Positions 16,934-25,762 of a stretch of DNA of 64,000 bases are shown here, piece by piece. The DNA comes from Symbiodinium sp. CCMP2592 (taxonomy: Eukaryota; Sar; Dinophyceae; Suessiales; Symbiodiniaceae): positions 620,001 to 684,000 of the forward strand of contig CAJNDT010005913.1 of the NCBI GenBank assembly GCA_905221615.1, given 5' to 3'. The first letter of the stretch is position 1, and every line of letters begins with the position of its first letter. The position numbers and the translations under genes were made by a program. Below the pieces are notes generated by a model that was not told the origin of the DNA, did no database searches, and saw nothing but the letters and a program-made list of their open reading frames with translations.

Positions 16934-19024
16934 TTACTCGGCGCGTTGCTCGACAGGTTCTGAAGAGCCGTTGTTGACAGGCTGGAGAAGTGAGCCTTCT
17001 GGTGGTTCTTGTGCTGGTGGAGCAGGAGGATTGACCGGAACGAGCAATGAACGGCGTCTGGTAACCGGCGAGTTCTCGCGATCGACGACCTGCTGACGCG
17101 GATCGTTTACTGGGACCATCGTGATGGAATCTTCAGGACCTTCTGGTCGGATCTCAATGTCTGGTTGCTCTGTGGATGCGAGCAGATCCGCGAGCAGTTG
17201 GTCTTCTTCAGTCGTGAATCCGGCAACGATCCCGAGTTCTTGGTACATCTCGTAGAGCGCACCGACGACTCCTGAATAGGAGAGTCCTAAGCCTCGATTG
17301 ACTGAACCTGGTGTGGGTTCGGTTGCGAGGAACTCGACAAGTGATGGAAGATCATCCGGGACATCGGAGTGGGTATAGGTTCGGCGTTTCTTGTCATCAC
17401 GGTAGTACAGGCGGATCGGGTCGCCAGCGCTGTCCGAAGCGAGCATCAGTCGATCAGACCATGCAGTCGCGAGCAATGGTGTATGCACAAACTGATCCGC
17501 GCCAAAGAGCACGATGCGTGGTTCTTTGTGTTGAGTGACATAGATCAATGGATCGCCGAATGGGACGGTGTCGAGGAAGAACTTGCCGGCGACGAGTTTT
17601 CTCGATACCCCACGGACTGGATCTGCGGGGAGCTGGACTCGTGCGAGGACATCGATTTGTTGGTCGAGTCCTACGCCCCCTCGTTCTCGATTACTAAGGC
17701 TGCGTGCGATCTGACGCTTGCGTGCGCTAATGGCGCGATCCATGAGCCCCTCGTAGGCTTCGACACGGACATTGAGTCGGTCAGATTCGAGCAACTCACG
17801 CAAGACCTTGTCAGGGATCAGTGAGTCTTCAACGCGTGCGAGCAGCGCGATCGCGTCTGTCCTCAAGCTCTCGGGACCCTCGCGTGCGATCTTGGAGAGT
17901 GCATCGACACTCATTGGATCTCGCAATCCCGCGCCGGCGCGGAGTGCGGCGAGTCGGGGCGCTGCTTCTGGGTGGTCATACAGAGGACGGATTGCATTGA
18001 GTGCTCGTTCTCCGAGTGCTTCCAAACACCACGACATGTCGTTGGCGAGGTAAGCATCGGTTTTCAGTGCTTCGGCGTAACGCTGCGCGTAGACCTCTGG
18101 GAATGACGGATCGATGGTGAGGTGTGAGGTGAGCTGGAGGAAGTCGTCGCGACGATCTTGATAGCGTGATGGGATCTGGACAACGATTAAGGATTCATCG
18201 ACGCCTCGCGCGGTTTTGAATCGGTCGATGCGATCCGCTGGGAATGCGGAGTTGATCGAGCTCACCATCTGGCGTACGCGTTGGTGTGATGGGTTGTCGA
18301 GGATGATCTGAATCTCGGTATCGCCGGTGGTGTATCCGCCGTCGAGGACGCGTCCGATGTTGCGAGAGATCCCACCCATCTGGACGCCTGGTTCCGCGAA
18401 TGGGTTGAGGAAGATCGGTCCCTTTGCCTTACCCAGTACATGTGCTTGCTTGTCGTTGAATGATGCTGGTGGTCCGACACGGAGTTCGGTGGTCCAGAGT
18501 TTGCCACCTTCGAGACTGGTCGCATTAATCGCTCGGACATAGACATCGAAGCTGTCTCCGCTGCTTGATCCTGGAGGGACGGCGGCTTGGACGATGACGG
18601 CTGCTGTGTTTGGGTCTTGAAGGAGTTCGCGAGGGCTTTTGCCGTAGAGCGGCGACTGAGGGTTGTCGTTCGCGACGCTGACGCCGCTGAGTCCCATCAT
18701 GCGTTCGAGGTGTGCGGCGTACTGCTCGGGCATCGTGAGCCCGCCAGTGCCTTCCAGGCCGACGACGAAGCCAATCCCTGAGACGAGTGTTGGGTTGTTT
18801 CCGAGGATGCGCGCTTCGGCGCCAACGGTTCCGCGCAGTACAGATGGGATTTGTCGTTCAACCTGCGGTGTAGAGATGCGTGCTTTGGGGACTGGTTGTT
18901 TCTTTCTGAATCGTCCGCATCCCGGCATGAGCGTGCTTGACATGACGAACGCCGCGATGCAGACAGGCAACGCGATTCGGGTGATGAAAGAGAGGCGATC
19001 AATGATCGGTTTTTGCAGGCTCAA
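16934..19024 (-). CDS. FlgI-like (P-ring type) protein with helical-repeat middle domain
   Basis: Residues about 60-290 resemble flagellar P-ring protein FlgI: LVSGIGFVVGLEGTGG, NTAAVIVQAAVPPG, GDSFDVYVRAINATSLEGG and ILDNPSHQRVRQMVSSINSAF. FlgI proper has about 370 residues; this one has 696. A HEAT-like helical region follows (about 330-450, with ALGERALNAIRPLYDHPEAA and RLAALRAGAGLRDPMSVDAL), then an unassigned domain and a Pro/Glu-rich tail. The N-terminus has a signal-like helix ending MPGC, a weak lipobox. No flagellar genes are near. It may be a periplasmic or outer-membrane ring-like protein not tied to flagella; function not proved. Confidence 0.75.
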   Translation of the reverse strand: MSLQKPIIDRLSFITRIALPVCIAAFVMSSTLMPGCGRFRKKQPVPKARISTPQVERQIPSVLRGTVGAEARILGNNPTLVSGIGFVVGLEGTGGLTMPEQYAAHLERMMGLSGVSVANDNPQSPLYGKSPRELLQDPNTAAVIVQAAVPPGSSSGDSFDVYVRAINATSLEGGKLWTTELRVGPPASFNDKQAHVLGKAKGPIFLNPFAEPGVQMGGISRNIGRVLDGGYTTGDTEIQIILDNPSHQRVRQMVSSINSAFPADRIDRFKTARGVDESLIVVQIPSRYQDRRDDFLQLTSHLTIDPSFPEVYAQRYAEALKTDAYLANDMSWCLEALGERALNAIRPLYDHPEAAPRLAALRAGAGLRDPMSVDALSKIAREGPESLRTDAIALLARVEDSLIPDKVLRELLESDRLNVRVEAYEGLMDRAISARKRQIARSLSNRERGGVGLDQQIDVLARVQLPADPVRGVSRKLVAGKFFLDTVPFGDPLIYVTQHKEPRIVLFGADQFVHTPLLATAWSDRLMLASDSAGDPIRLYYRDDKKRRTYTHSDVPDDLPSLVEFLATEPTPGSVNRGLGLSYSGVVGALYEMYQELGIVAGFTTEEDQLLADLLASTEQPDIEIRPEGPEDSITMVPVNDPRQQVVDRENSPVTRRRSLLVPVNPPAPPAQEPPEGSLLQPVNNGSSEPVEQRAE

Positions 19025-19994
19025 TGGATGTCCCTTGTCTGGTTGCTAGTGCGTTGCGGTGTGACGACTTGCGTGCGCGCCGTTGGGTGGTTTGGTGTGT
19101 CATAGAGACGCGCGATGTCCCGTGGTGTTAGCTTCTATACGCACCTCACTGCAGAGTGTATGCAGCGCTCTGAAATTGAGCAGCGAAGAATTCTGATCCG
19201 TATTCAAGCAATCAGACGCGTGTGCATGTGGAAAACTTCAATGCGCGGCGATGAAGCACTTAAAATCTTTGTTCGGGAGATGTACTTTATCTGGATTCTC
19301 CGCATCATCAGAGTGCAAAGCGATAAGCGTTTGAGATGGCATGGCTTTGGTCTTGATCCTCTGCAACTGTTTCGATGATGCGGAATGTGAAGATGTGCGA
19401 TGAAATCAGTTTTTTGTCCGATTTCGCTCCAAAGTGGTTCCACAATACCTTGTGGGTCGCTATCATCAAGGCCCGTCGCACTCGATATATTGGGGTGTTA
19501 CAGGAAAAATTGAAGATTTCCATCGTGGGAAGTCGAGAACTGGAGAGGACTTGGAATCAACCGACAGGATATCCACAGGACCCACATCCGACGGATCTTT
19601 GAAGTTGAACCCAATCTGAACACGACTCGGCAGCACGCTCACGGAAGTTTGGAAAATATTCAGTTTCTGTTTTTGTGAAGGTCGCTCGATTCTCTTTCGA
19701 CCAATCGCGAAGACGGCACAGAGCACGCAGCGTCCCGGTGGGCAACCAGGGATTTGCACGCTCAACCAGTGAGGCGTCCCCTTCGTTCCGGGGCACCTGG
19801 AAAACATGCACCACGCTTGAGTGGTTAGGGATGATTCCCTAGCCGCGAAGGGTTGTCGTGCGTCATCTCGTTCTTGGTTCGTGTGTGGACACGCGGCTCA
19901 GGGACACTTTCGGAGGCCGGGACATCGGAAGTCCCATCGAGATTGATTCAGTGAGACTGATTCAGTTTCGACAGACAAGACGGAGCAGAGCGTT
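19025..19994. other. 970-base gap with several small hairpins before dcd
   Basis: No convincing gene was found. Frames at 19115-19378 (+), 19375-19602 (+) and 19466-19807 (-) have no ribosome site or recognisable family. The part from 19680 on holds several possible stems: GGTCG/CGACC (19680-19702), CCAGG/CCTGG (19746-19800) enclosing CCCC/GGGG (19778-19793), GGTTAGGGA/TCCCTAGCC (19823-19844, 9 bp with one G-T) and GGGAC/GTCCC (19919-19935). None is followed by a T run. They may belong to the dcd leader or to an unrecognised RNA. The left part contains the promoter side of the FlgI-like gene. Confidence 0.45.
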
Positions 19995-20567
19995 ATGCCA
20001 GTCCTTTGCGATACACAGATCGAAAAACTCGTGGACATCAAACCCTTCGAGCGCGCCATCAAGCGTGAGGGCACGATCTCCTACGGCGTGTCTTCCTACG
20101 GCTACGACGTCCGCGTCGGGACCGAGTTCAAAATCTTCACCCCGACGCCGCCTTCTGGTGGTGTTGCGGTCGTTGATCCCAAAGCATTCACTGACGACTT
20201 CATGGTGCGCGTCGATACCGCCGAGCGTGGGACGGACCATGTGATCATTCCTCCCAACAGCTTCGCGCTTTGCGAGACTGTGGAGTGGTTCGATATCCCT
20301 CGTGACATCCTTGTGTTGTGTGTTGGCAAGTCCACATACGCACGCTGCGGATTGATCGTGAATGTCACGCCGCTGGAACCAGAGTGGCGCGGCAAGGTGA
20401 CGCTCGAGATCTCCAACACGACCCCGCTTCCCGCAAAGGTCTACGCGAACGAGGGGATCGCGCAGTTCGTGTTCCTCAAGGGCGACGAGGTGTGCGCTCA
20501 GAGTTATGCGGATAAGGCCGGGAAGTATCAGGATCAGGGTGGGTTGACATTGCCGAGGGTTGATTAA
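19995..20567 (+). CDS. dcd: dCTP deaminase
   Basis: Dcd deaminates dCTP to dUTP, the main bacterial route toward dTTP. The 190-residue protein has [29 protein letters not shown] and [20 protein letters not shown], the last containing the catalytic Glu region, and ends [14 protein letters not shown] as in the family. The length is normal. GGAG about 9 bases before the ATG supports the start. It lies close to nrdJ, which supplies deoxynucleotides, so the neighbourhood is consistent with deoxynucleotide metabolism. Confidence 0.95.
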   Translation: MPVLCDTQIEKLVDIKPFERAIKREGTISYGVSSYGYDVRVGTEFKIFTPTPPSGGVAVVDPKAFTDDFMVRVDTAERGTDHVIIPPNSFALCETVEWFDIPRDILVLCVGKSTYARCGLIVNVTPLEPEWRGKVTLEISNTTPLPAKVYANEGIAQFVFLKGDEVCAQSYADKAGKYQDQGGLTLPRVD

Positions 20568-20570
20568 CAG

Positions 20571-20924
20571 ATGAATGTTCACCATAAAATAAACTATGTT
20601 GAGTTTCCATCTCGGGATTTAGAACTCACAAAATCTTTCTTTACGAAAGCTTTCGCTTGGTCGTTTGAAGATTTTGGTCCAGATTACACAGCGTTTGAAG
20701 GCCAAGGTCTGGATGGCGGATTCTACCGATCAGACAAATTTTCAAGGGCTGAATCAGGTGCATCGCTCGTTGTGTTCTACAGCGACGATCTTGAGCAAAC
20801 GGAAAGTGAGCTCAAGAAAGCTGGAGCAGACATTGTGAAACCAATTTTTTCGTTTCCAGGGGGAAGACGATTCCACTTCGCTGAGCCGTGTGGCAATGAG
20901 TTTGCAGTTTGGTCTGCGACATAA
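20571..20924 (+). CDS. VOC-family (glyoxalase-like) small protein
   Basis: This 117-residue single-unit vicinal oxygen chelate protein has a beta-alpha-beta-beta pattern: INYVEFPSRDLELTKSFFTKAF at the start, DYTAFEGQGLDGGFY, a helix EQTESELKKAGADIVKP and the closing strand RRFHFAEPCGNEFAVW. Such proteins bind a metal at the dimer interface and include dioxygenases, isomerases and resistance proteins. E110 near the C-terminus and H5 are in positions commonly used for metal. The substrate is unknown. It starts 3 bases after the dcd stop, so it is probably co-transcribed with dcd. Confidence 0.85.
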   Translation: MNVHHKINYVEFPSRDLELTKSFFTKAFAWSFEDFGPDYTAFEGQGLDGGFYRSDKFSRAESGASLVVFYSDDLEQTESELKKAGADIVKPIFSFPGGRRFHFAEPCGNEFAVWSAT

Positions 20925-21003
20925 AGCGTCCATCTCAGGCATTCGTTCAGTCTGAACATCTCAAATATTTCCGTAACACTTTTCTTTAGTTAGGTTGAGG
21001 CAA

Positions 21004-24000
21004 ATGAAAATAACCCGCAGATTCACCAAGGAAGGTATTGACCCGTTTGCATCCACGGAGTGGACCACGCGAGCGAGTCGGATCACGAACCCGGACGGTT
21101 CGATTGTCTTTGAGATGCCTGATGCTGAGGTCCCGGTTGGGTTCTCGCAGCTCGCGACCGACATCATGGTGTCGAAGTACTTCCGCAAAGCGGGTGTGCC
21201 TCAGCTTGAAGAGAAGTTCGCGCTCCCAGGTCAGAGCGAGCAGCTCCGCGATGAGGACGGCTCGGTCACGATGGGACCAGAACGCTCGGCGCGTCAGGTG
21301 ATCCATCGTCTTGCGGGATGCTGGCGTCACTGGGGCGAGACGCACAACTACTTTGACAGCAGCGACGACGCGCAGGCGTTCTACGACGAACTGGTGTACA
21401 TGCTGGTCCACCAGATGTGCGCACCCAACTCTCCTCAGTGGTTCAACACTGGACTCAACTGGGCGTACGGCATCAGCGGTCCTGCACAAGGTCACTGGGT
21501 TGTCAATCCCGAGACTGGACTTCCGGAACTCGCGGATGATGCGTACACGCACCCGCAGCCGCACGCGTGCTTTATCCAGTCGATCGATGACTCGCTCGTC
21601 AATGATGGCGGGATCATGGACCTGTGGATGCGCGAGGCGCGTCTGTTCAAGTACGGCTCGGGAACGGGCACCAACTTCTCCAACCTCCGCGCTGAGAACG
21701 AGCTGCTCTCAGGGGGTGGCAAGTCGTCGGGTCTGATGTCGTGGCTGAAGATCGGTGATCGTGCCGCGGGCGCGATCAAGAGCGGCGGGACGACGCGCCG
21801 CGCCGCGAAGATGGTGTGTCTGGATATGGACCACCCTGATATCGAGTCCTTCGTCAACTGGAAGGTCCGCGAGGAGATCAAGGTCGCGGCGCTGGTCGAG
21901 GGTCTCAAAGCGATCCAGAACGAGAAGGCATCGGACTTGGACTCAGAAACCGTCGGCGAGACGGCTGAGCGTCTTGGTCTCAAGCTTGATTACGATTTTA
22001 ATGGAGAGGCGTACGGCACGGTCGCGGGTCAGAACTCGAACAACTCCGTGCGTATCCCGGACTCGTTCTTCGATGCCGTCGATGCTGGAGATGAGTGGAA
22101 GACTACCTACCGCACGACCGGCGAGACCGCGAGCACTGTCGATGCACGCAAGCTCTGGGACGATGTCGCGTATGCCGCGTGGCGCTGTGCGGACCCTGGG
22201 GTTCAGTACGATACCACTATTAATGCGTGGCACACCTGTCCGAATGCGGGGATGATCAACGCGTCGAATCCGTGTAGCGAGTACATGTTCCTCGACAACA
22301 CGGCGTGCAACCTCGCTTCGCTCAATGTGATGAAGTTCTACGACGCGAAGACACGCGAGTTTGACATCGAGCGTTTCGAGCACGGCGTTGATCTGTGGAC
22401 GATGGTGCTTGAGATCTCGGTCCTGATGGCCGCGTTCCCATCGAAGGAGATCGCTGAGCTGAGCTACACCTACCGCACGACGGGTCTGGGGTACGCGAAC
22501 CTCGGCGCGATGCTGATGCAAGCGGGGATCCCGTACGACTCAGAAGCGGGCACGGCGATCTGTGGTTGCTTGACCGCGATCCTGACTGGTCGTTCGTACA
22601 GAATGTCCGCGATGATGGCGCGTGAGCACGGGGCGTTCCCTGGATACGAACCAGAGCGTGACAACATGCTGCGTGTGATGCGCAACCACCGTCGCGCCGC
22701 GATGGGTGTGGCGCGGGACAGCGGGGAGTACGAAGAGCTCCGCATCGCTCCGGTCCCGATCGATCACGACCTGATCCGCGATCATGGGGTGCCACTGGGG
22801 AACGCGATGGAGCTGCTGCACCACGCGACGACCGCATGGGACGACGCGCTGGATCTCGGTGAGCTGTACGGCTACCGCAACGCACAGACGACGGTCATCG
22901 CGCCGACAGGGACCATTGGTCTGCTGATGGATTGCGATACGACCGGTGTTGAGCCGGACTTCGCGCTGGTGAAGTTCAAGAAGCTCGCGGGCGGCGGGTA
23001 CTTCAAGATCGCGAACGCTTCGATCGATCCGGCGCTTGAGGCGCTGGGATATGACGAGGTTGAACGCCGGGAAATGATCCAGTACATCCTGGGTACGCTG
23101 AACCTTCATGTCCCGATGCCTTCGGATATCGAGGACAGCGTGGGCGTCTCGCTCGCGGCGTGGTTGAGTGATCACGGTCTCGATGATGACGATCTGCAGA
23201 AGATCACCGATGCGCTCCCGAGCGTGTTTGAGATCGGGTTTGCGTTCAGTGCCTGGTCGCTGGGTGATGACACGCTGCGTCGTCTCGGAGCGAATCCAGA
23301 AGATGCGAAGGCGGATCCGAGCTTCAACGCACTCAAGTTCCTTGGTCTGACCACTAAGCAGATCGCAGAGCTCAACGAGCTGGTCTGCGGCACGCAGACC
23401 ATCGAGGGCGCTCCGCACCTCAAGGACGAGCACCTCGCGGTGTTCGATTGTGCGAGCACCTGTGGTGCGAAGGGCACGCGTTCGATCTCGGCGGGTGGTC
23501 ACATCCGCATGATGGCGGCGGCGCAGCCGTTCATCTCAGGAGCGATTTCCAAGACGATCAACCTGCCTCACGACGCGACGGTGACTGATATTCAGGACGC
23601 GTATCGCTTGTCGTGGGAGCTTGGTCTCAAGGCGAACGCGCTGTACCGCGATGGATGCAAGCTGAGCCAGCCGCTCAATGCCAAGAGCGATACGGAGACC
23701 GAGCTTGACGAGGACATCGTGATTGATGATCTCGATCACGCGGCGGCGCTCGACGAGATCGCGACGGATGTCGCGGAGCTCGCGGAAGCCGCGGGTGATG
23801 AGAATGTGCGTGTGGTGGTGAAGAAGGAGGTCGAGATCGTGCATCGTCCGATGCGTCGTCGTCTTCCGGAGACACGGAGATCGCTGACGCACAAGTTCAA
23901 CATCGCTGGTCACGAGGGGTATCTGACTGTTGGGTGCTACGAGGACGGGAAGCCGGGCGAGTTGTTCATCACGATGGCGAAGGAGGGCTCGACGATTGGC

Positions 24001-24531
24001 GGGCTCATGGATTCGCTCGGGACCTCGACCTCGGTCGCGCTGCAGTACGGCGTTCCGCTCGAGTCGCTCGTCCGCAAGTTCACGCATCAGCGGTTTGAAC
24101 CAGCGGGAATGACGACGAATCGGGATATCCCGTTTGCCAAGTCGCTCGTGGATTACATCTTCCGCTGGCTCGGGATGGAGTTCATCGACGGCTATCGCGA
24201 GGCGAACATGCCGGCACGCTCGACTCCGGAACCTAAGGAACAAGCGGACAAACCCGATCCGGTCGTCCGTCGAATCCCGGTCCAGGAGATCGAACCCAAG
24301 GCGAAGGAAAGCAAGCCTGAGCCCAAGCTCATCAAAGCTGAACTGAAGGAGACTCAGGTCACCGCGAAGACGAGCGATGGGACTCAGGTTGATGCACGCA
24401 GCGCGACGCTCTCGATGGCGCTTGATGCTGCGGGTGACGCTCCGCCTTGCGATGTGTGCGGCACGATCACGGTTCGTAGCGGGACGTGCTACAAGTGCCT
24501 CAACTGCGGTGCTTCGATGGGCTGCAGCTAA
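21004..24531 (+). CDS. nrdJ: Adenosylcobalamin-dependent ribonucleotide reductase (class II)
   Basis: Class II reductases make deoxyribonucleotides using B12 to generate a thiyl radical and work with or without oxygen. The 1175-residue protein shows WFNTGLNWAYGI, KYGSGTGTNFSNLR, NPCSEYMFLDNTACNLASLN with the radical Cys and catalytic Glu, and APTGTIGLLMDCDTTG. After the barrel, a linker rich in Glu, Lys and Pro leads to a C-terminal zinc-ribbon-like tail (CDVCGTITVRSGTCYKCLNC, then GASMGCS) that carries the thiols for re-reduction. The ATG at 21004 is favoured over a TTG at 20995. No B12 riboswitch was found in the 79 bases upstream. No nrdA/B genes are in view. Confidence 0.96.
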   Translation: MKITRRFTKEGIDPFASTEWTTRASRITNPDGSIVFEMPDAEVPVGFSQLATDIMVSKYFRKAGVPQLEEKFALPGQSEQLRDEDGSVTMGPERSARQVIHRLAGCWRHWGETHNYFDSSDDAQAFYDELVYMLVHQMCAPNSPQWFNTGLNWAYGISGPAQGHWVVNPETGLPELADDAYTHPQPHACFIQSIDDSLVNDGGIMDLWMREARLFKYGSGTGTNFSNLRAENELLSGGGKSSGLMSWLKIGDRAAGAIKSGGTTRRAAKMVCLDMDHPDIESFVNWKVREEIKVAALVEGLKAIQNEKASDLDSETVGETAERLGLKLDYDFNGEAYGTVAGQNSNNSVRIPDSFFDAVDAGDEWKTTYRTTGETASTVDARKLWDDVAYAAWRCADPGVQYDTTINAWHTCPNAGMINASNPCSEYMFLDNTACNLASLNVMKFYDAKTREFDIERFEHGVDLWTMVLEISVLMAAFPSKEIAELSYTYRTTGLGYANLGAMLMQAGIPYDSEAGTAICGCLTAILTGRSYRMSAMMAREHGAFPGYEPERDNMLRVMRNHRRAAMGVARDSGEYEELRIAPVPIDHDLIRDHGVPLGNAMELLHHATTAWDDALDLGELYGYRNAQTTVIAPTGTIGLLMDCDTTGVEPDFALVKFKKLAGGGYFKIANASIDPALEALGYDEVERREMIQYILGTLNLHVPMPSDIEDSVGVSLAAWLSDHGLDDDDLQKITDALPSVFEIGFAFSAWSLGDDTLRRLGANPEDAKADPSFNALKFLGLTTKQIAELNELVCGTQTIEGAPHLKDEHLAVFDCASTCGAKGTRSISAGGHIRMMAAAQPFISGAISKTINLPHDATVTDIQDAYRLSWELGLKANALYRDGCKLSQPLNAKSDTETELDEDIVIDDLDHAAALDEIATDVAELAEAAGDENVRVVVKKEVEIVHRPMRRRLPETRRSLTHKFNIAGHEGYLTVGCYEDGKPGELFITMAKEGSTIGGLMDSLGTSTSVALQYGVPLESLVRKFTHQRFEPAGMTTNRDIPFAKSLVDYIFRWLGMEFIDGYREANMPARSTPEPKEQADKPDPVVRRIPVQEIEPKAKESKPEPKLIKAELKETQVTAKTSDGTQVDARSATLSMALDAAGDAPPCDVCGTITVRSGTCYKCLNCGASMGCS

Positions 24532-24576
24532 GCAGGATTTGTTTAGGAAATGAAATCAAGGGCTGTGTTTGCGCCC

Positions 24577-24868
24577 GGTTCACGGTTGATAACTCGCGAC
24601 GGTCAGGATGACTGGTCGCATTCAGATAGGGATGGTCAGCAATCGAATGGAATGAATGCTGCGGGTGCAGGTCACGGAGAGATCGGCACCCGAACCCCGG
24701 CAGACGGACGGCTCTTTGGAGCCACGGAGTAGTTGAAGCCGGAATGAGCTGATGAACTCGCACTCTCTGACCGTCGCGGGTTGTCAGCCGTGAACCACCA
24801 AGCTTGTCTCTCTCCCAGAGACATGTGAATCCCGGGCATCCCCTGCCTCCAGCCCGGATTCACCCTTA
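24577..24868 (+). ncRNA. Candidate structured RNA with a 30-bp closing stem
   Basis: Bases 24577-24606 can pair with 24767-24796 over 30 positions without a gap; the only three non-Watson-Crick positions are G-U pairs in a plus-strand transcript. Inside are possible stems GCATTC/GAATGC (24618-24659), CGGGTGC/GCACCCG (24662-24692), CCGGC/GCCGG (24697-24742) and GGCTC/GAGCC with a TTTG loop (24710-24723). After the long stem come GTCTCT/AGAGAC (24806-24822) and a 12-bp stem with one bulge (24825-24863), then a terminator. No coding frame explains this. It is not recognised as RNase P, tmRNA, SRP or 6S RNA. It may be a separate RNA or a long nrdJ 3' end. Confidence 0.6.
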
Positions 24869-24903
24869 CCCCCGGGCAAGCCCACCACGGCCCGGGGGTT
24901 TCT
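24869..24903 (+). terminator. Rho-independent terminator after nrdJ / candidate RNA
   Basis: CCCCCGGGC (24869-24877) pairs with GCCCGGGGG (24890-24898), 9 bp with a 12-base loop, followed by TTTCTTG. It ends transcription on the plus strand. Confidence 0.88.
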
Positions 24904-24952
24904 TGTTGAAATGAGCGAACCGCTCATCCCAACTCTGGTATGGTGACACAGC

Positions 24953-25762
24953 ATGCATGAACACACTGAACAGGATCAGTCCATCCGTTGGGATGTTGTC
25001 TCGGTGATCGCGGTGATTTCTGCCGTGGGGGTGCTTGGGTTCAAGCTGCTGTGGATGATCGAGGGATACCGAAACTTCATTTGGTCGCTTCCGATCGATG
25101 TCCAGTTTCTGGTGCATCCGGCTCTACGGATGCTGATCGTGCTGATCGGGGTGCTCATTGTATTTCGCATGTCTCGGGGGAATGACGAGCCGACGATGGG
25201 ACTGGGTGTGGGCTGGGCGCGTACGATCAAGGGGGCTGCGATCGGGTTCGGATGCACGCTCCCGATGTTGTTGCTTGGGCTCTGGAGCGATTCGTTTTCT
25301 GTTACGAGATACGGGGTTTTGTATGGATCGATCTCTCCTGGATTGACGGAGGAGATTTTCTACAGGGCATTCATGTTTGGATTGCTCGTGCAGGTGGCGC
25401 GGTGTCCGATGTGGCCGACGGCGATCTTGACGGGGGCGGTGTTTGGTTTGGCGCATGTGGACATCACTCCGGACGAGGGGCAGACGATCATCGGGCAGCT
25501 CGGGTTCTGGATCGCGATGATCGGGGTGGGGGGGATGATGTACGCGTGGATCTACTGGTTGTCGCGATGGAACCTGTGGATCGTGATCGCGTTGCATGCC
25601 GGGATGAATCTGTGGTGGGATATGTTCGAGATGAACAGCACTCCGCTGGGAGGATGGGGGGCGACGGGTGTTCGTGTACTGAGCGTTGGGCTGGTGGTGT
25701 TGATTGTCATGCGATCGCGCGGGATGGGATCACCTCAGCGATCTACGATCGAGCGTGAGTAA
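24953..25762 (+). CDS. CPBP-family intramembrane metalloprotease
   Basis: CPBP (CAAX protease and bacteriocin-processing) proteins are membrane endopeptidases related to Rce1. The 269-residue protein has about eight hydrophobic segments and the three family motifs: EEIFYR (133-138), FGLAH (164-168) and HAGMN (215-219). The Glu pair and the two His are the expected catalytic and metal-facing residues. The substrate is unknown. The next gene starts inside its last codons (GTG at 25755), so the two are coupled. The ATG at 24953 lacks a strong ribosome site. Confidence 0.9.
   Translation: MHEHTEQDQSIRWDVVSVIAVISAVGVLGFKLLWMIEGYRNFIWSLPIDVQFLVHPALRMLIVLIGVLIVFRMSRGNDEPTMGLGVGWARTIKGAAIGFGCTLPMLLLGLWSDSFSVTRYGVLYGSISPGLTEEIFYRAFMFGLLVQVARCPMWPTAILTGAVFGLAHVDITPDEGQTIIGQLGFWIAMIGVGGMMYAWIYWLSRWNLWIVIALHAGMNLWWDMFEMNSTPLGGWGATGVRVLSVGLVVLIVMRSRGMGSPQRSTIERE

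Noticed and set aside
19466-19807. Minus-strand 113-codon ORF in the gap before dcd
   Set aside because: No ribosome site or recognisable domain, and it overlaps possible hairpins.
20925-21003. Cobalamin riboswitch before nrdJ
   Set aside because: The gap is only 79 bases and lacks the conserved B12-box pattern.
24577-24796. Inverted repeat as ends of a small transposable element
   Set aside because: Only one copy is in the window, no target duplication flanks it, and all three mismatches are of the G-U type on one strand, which favours RNA pairing; a genome-wide copy search could still change this.
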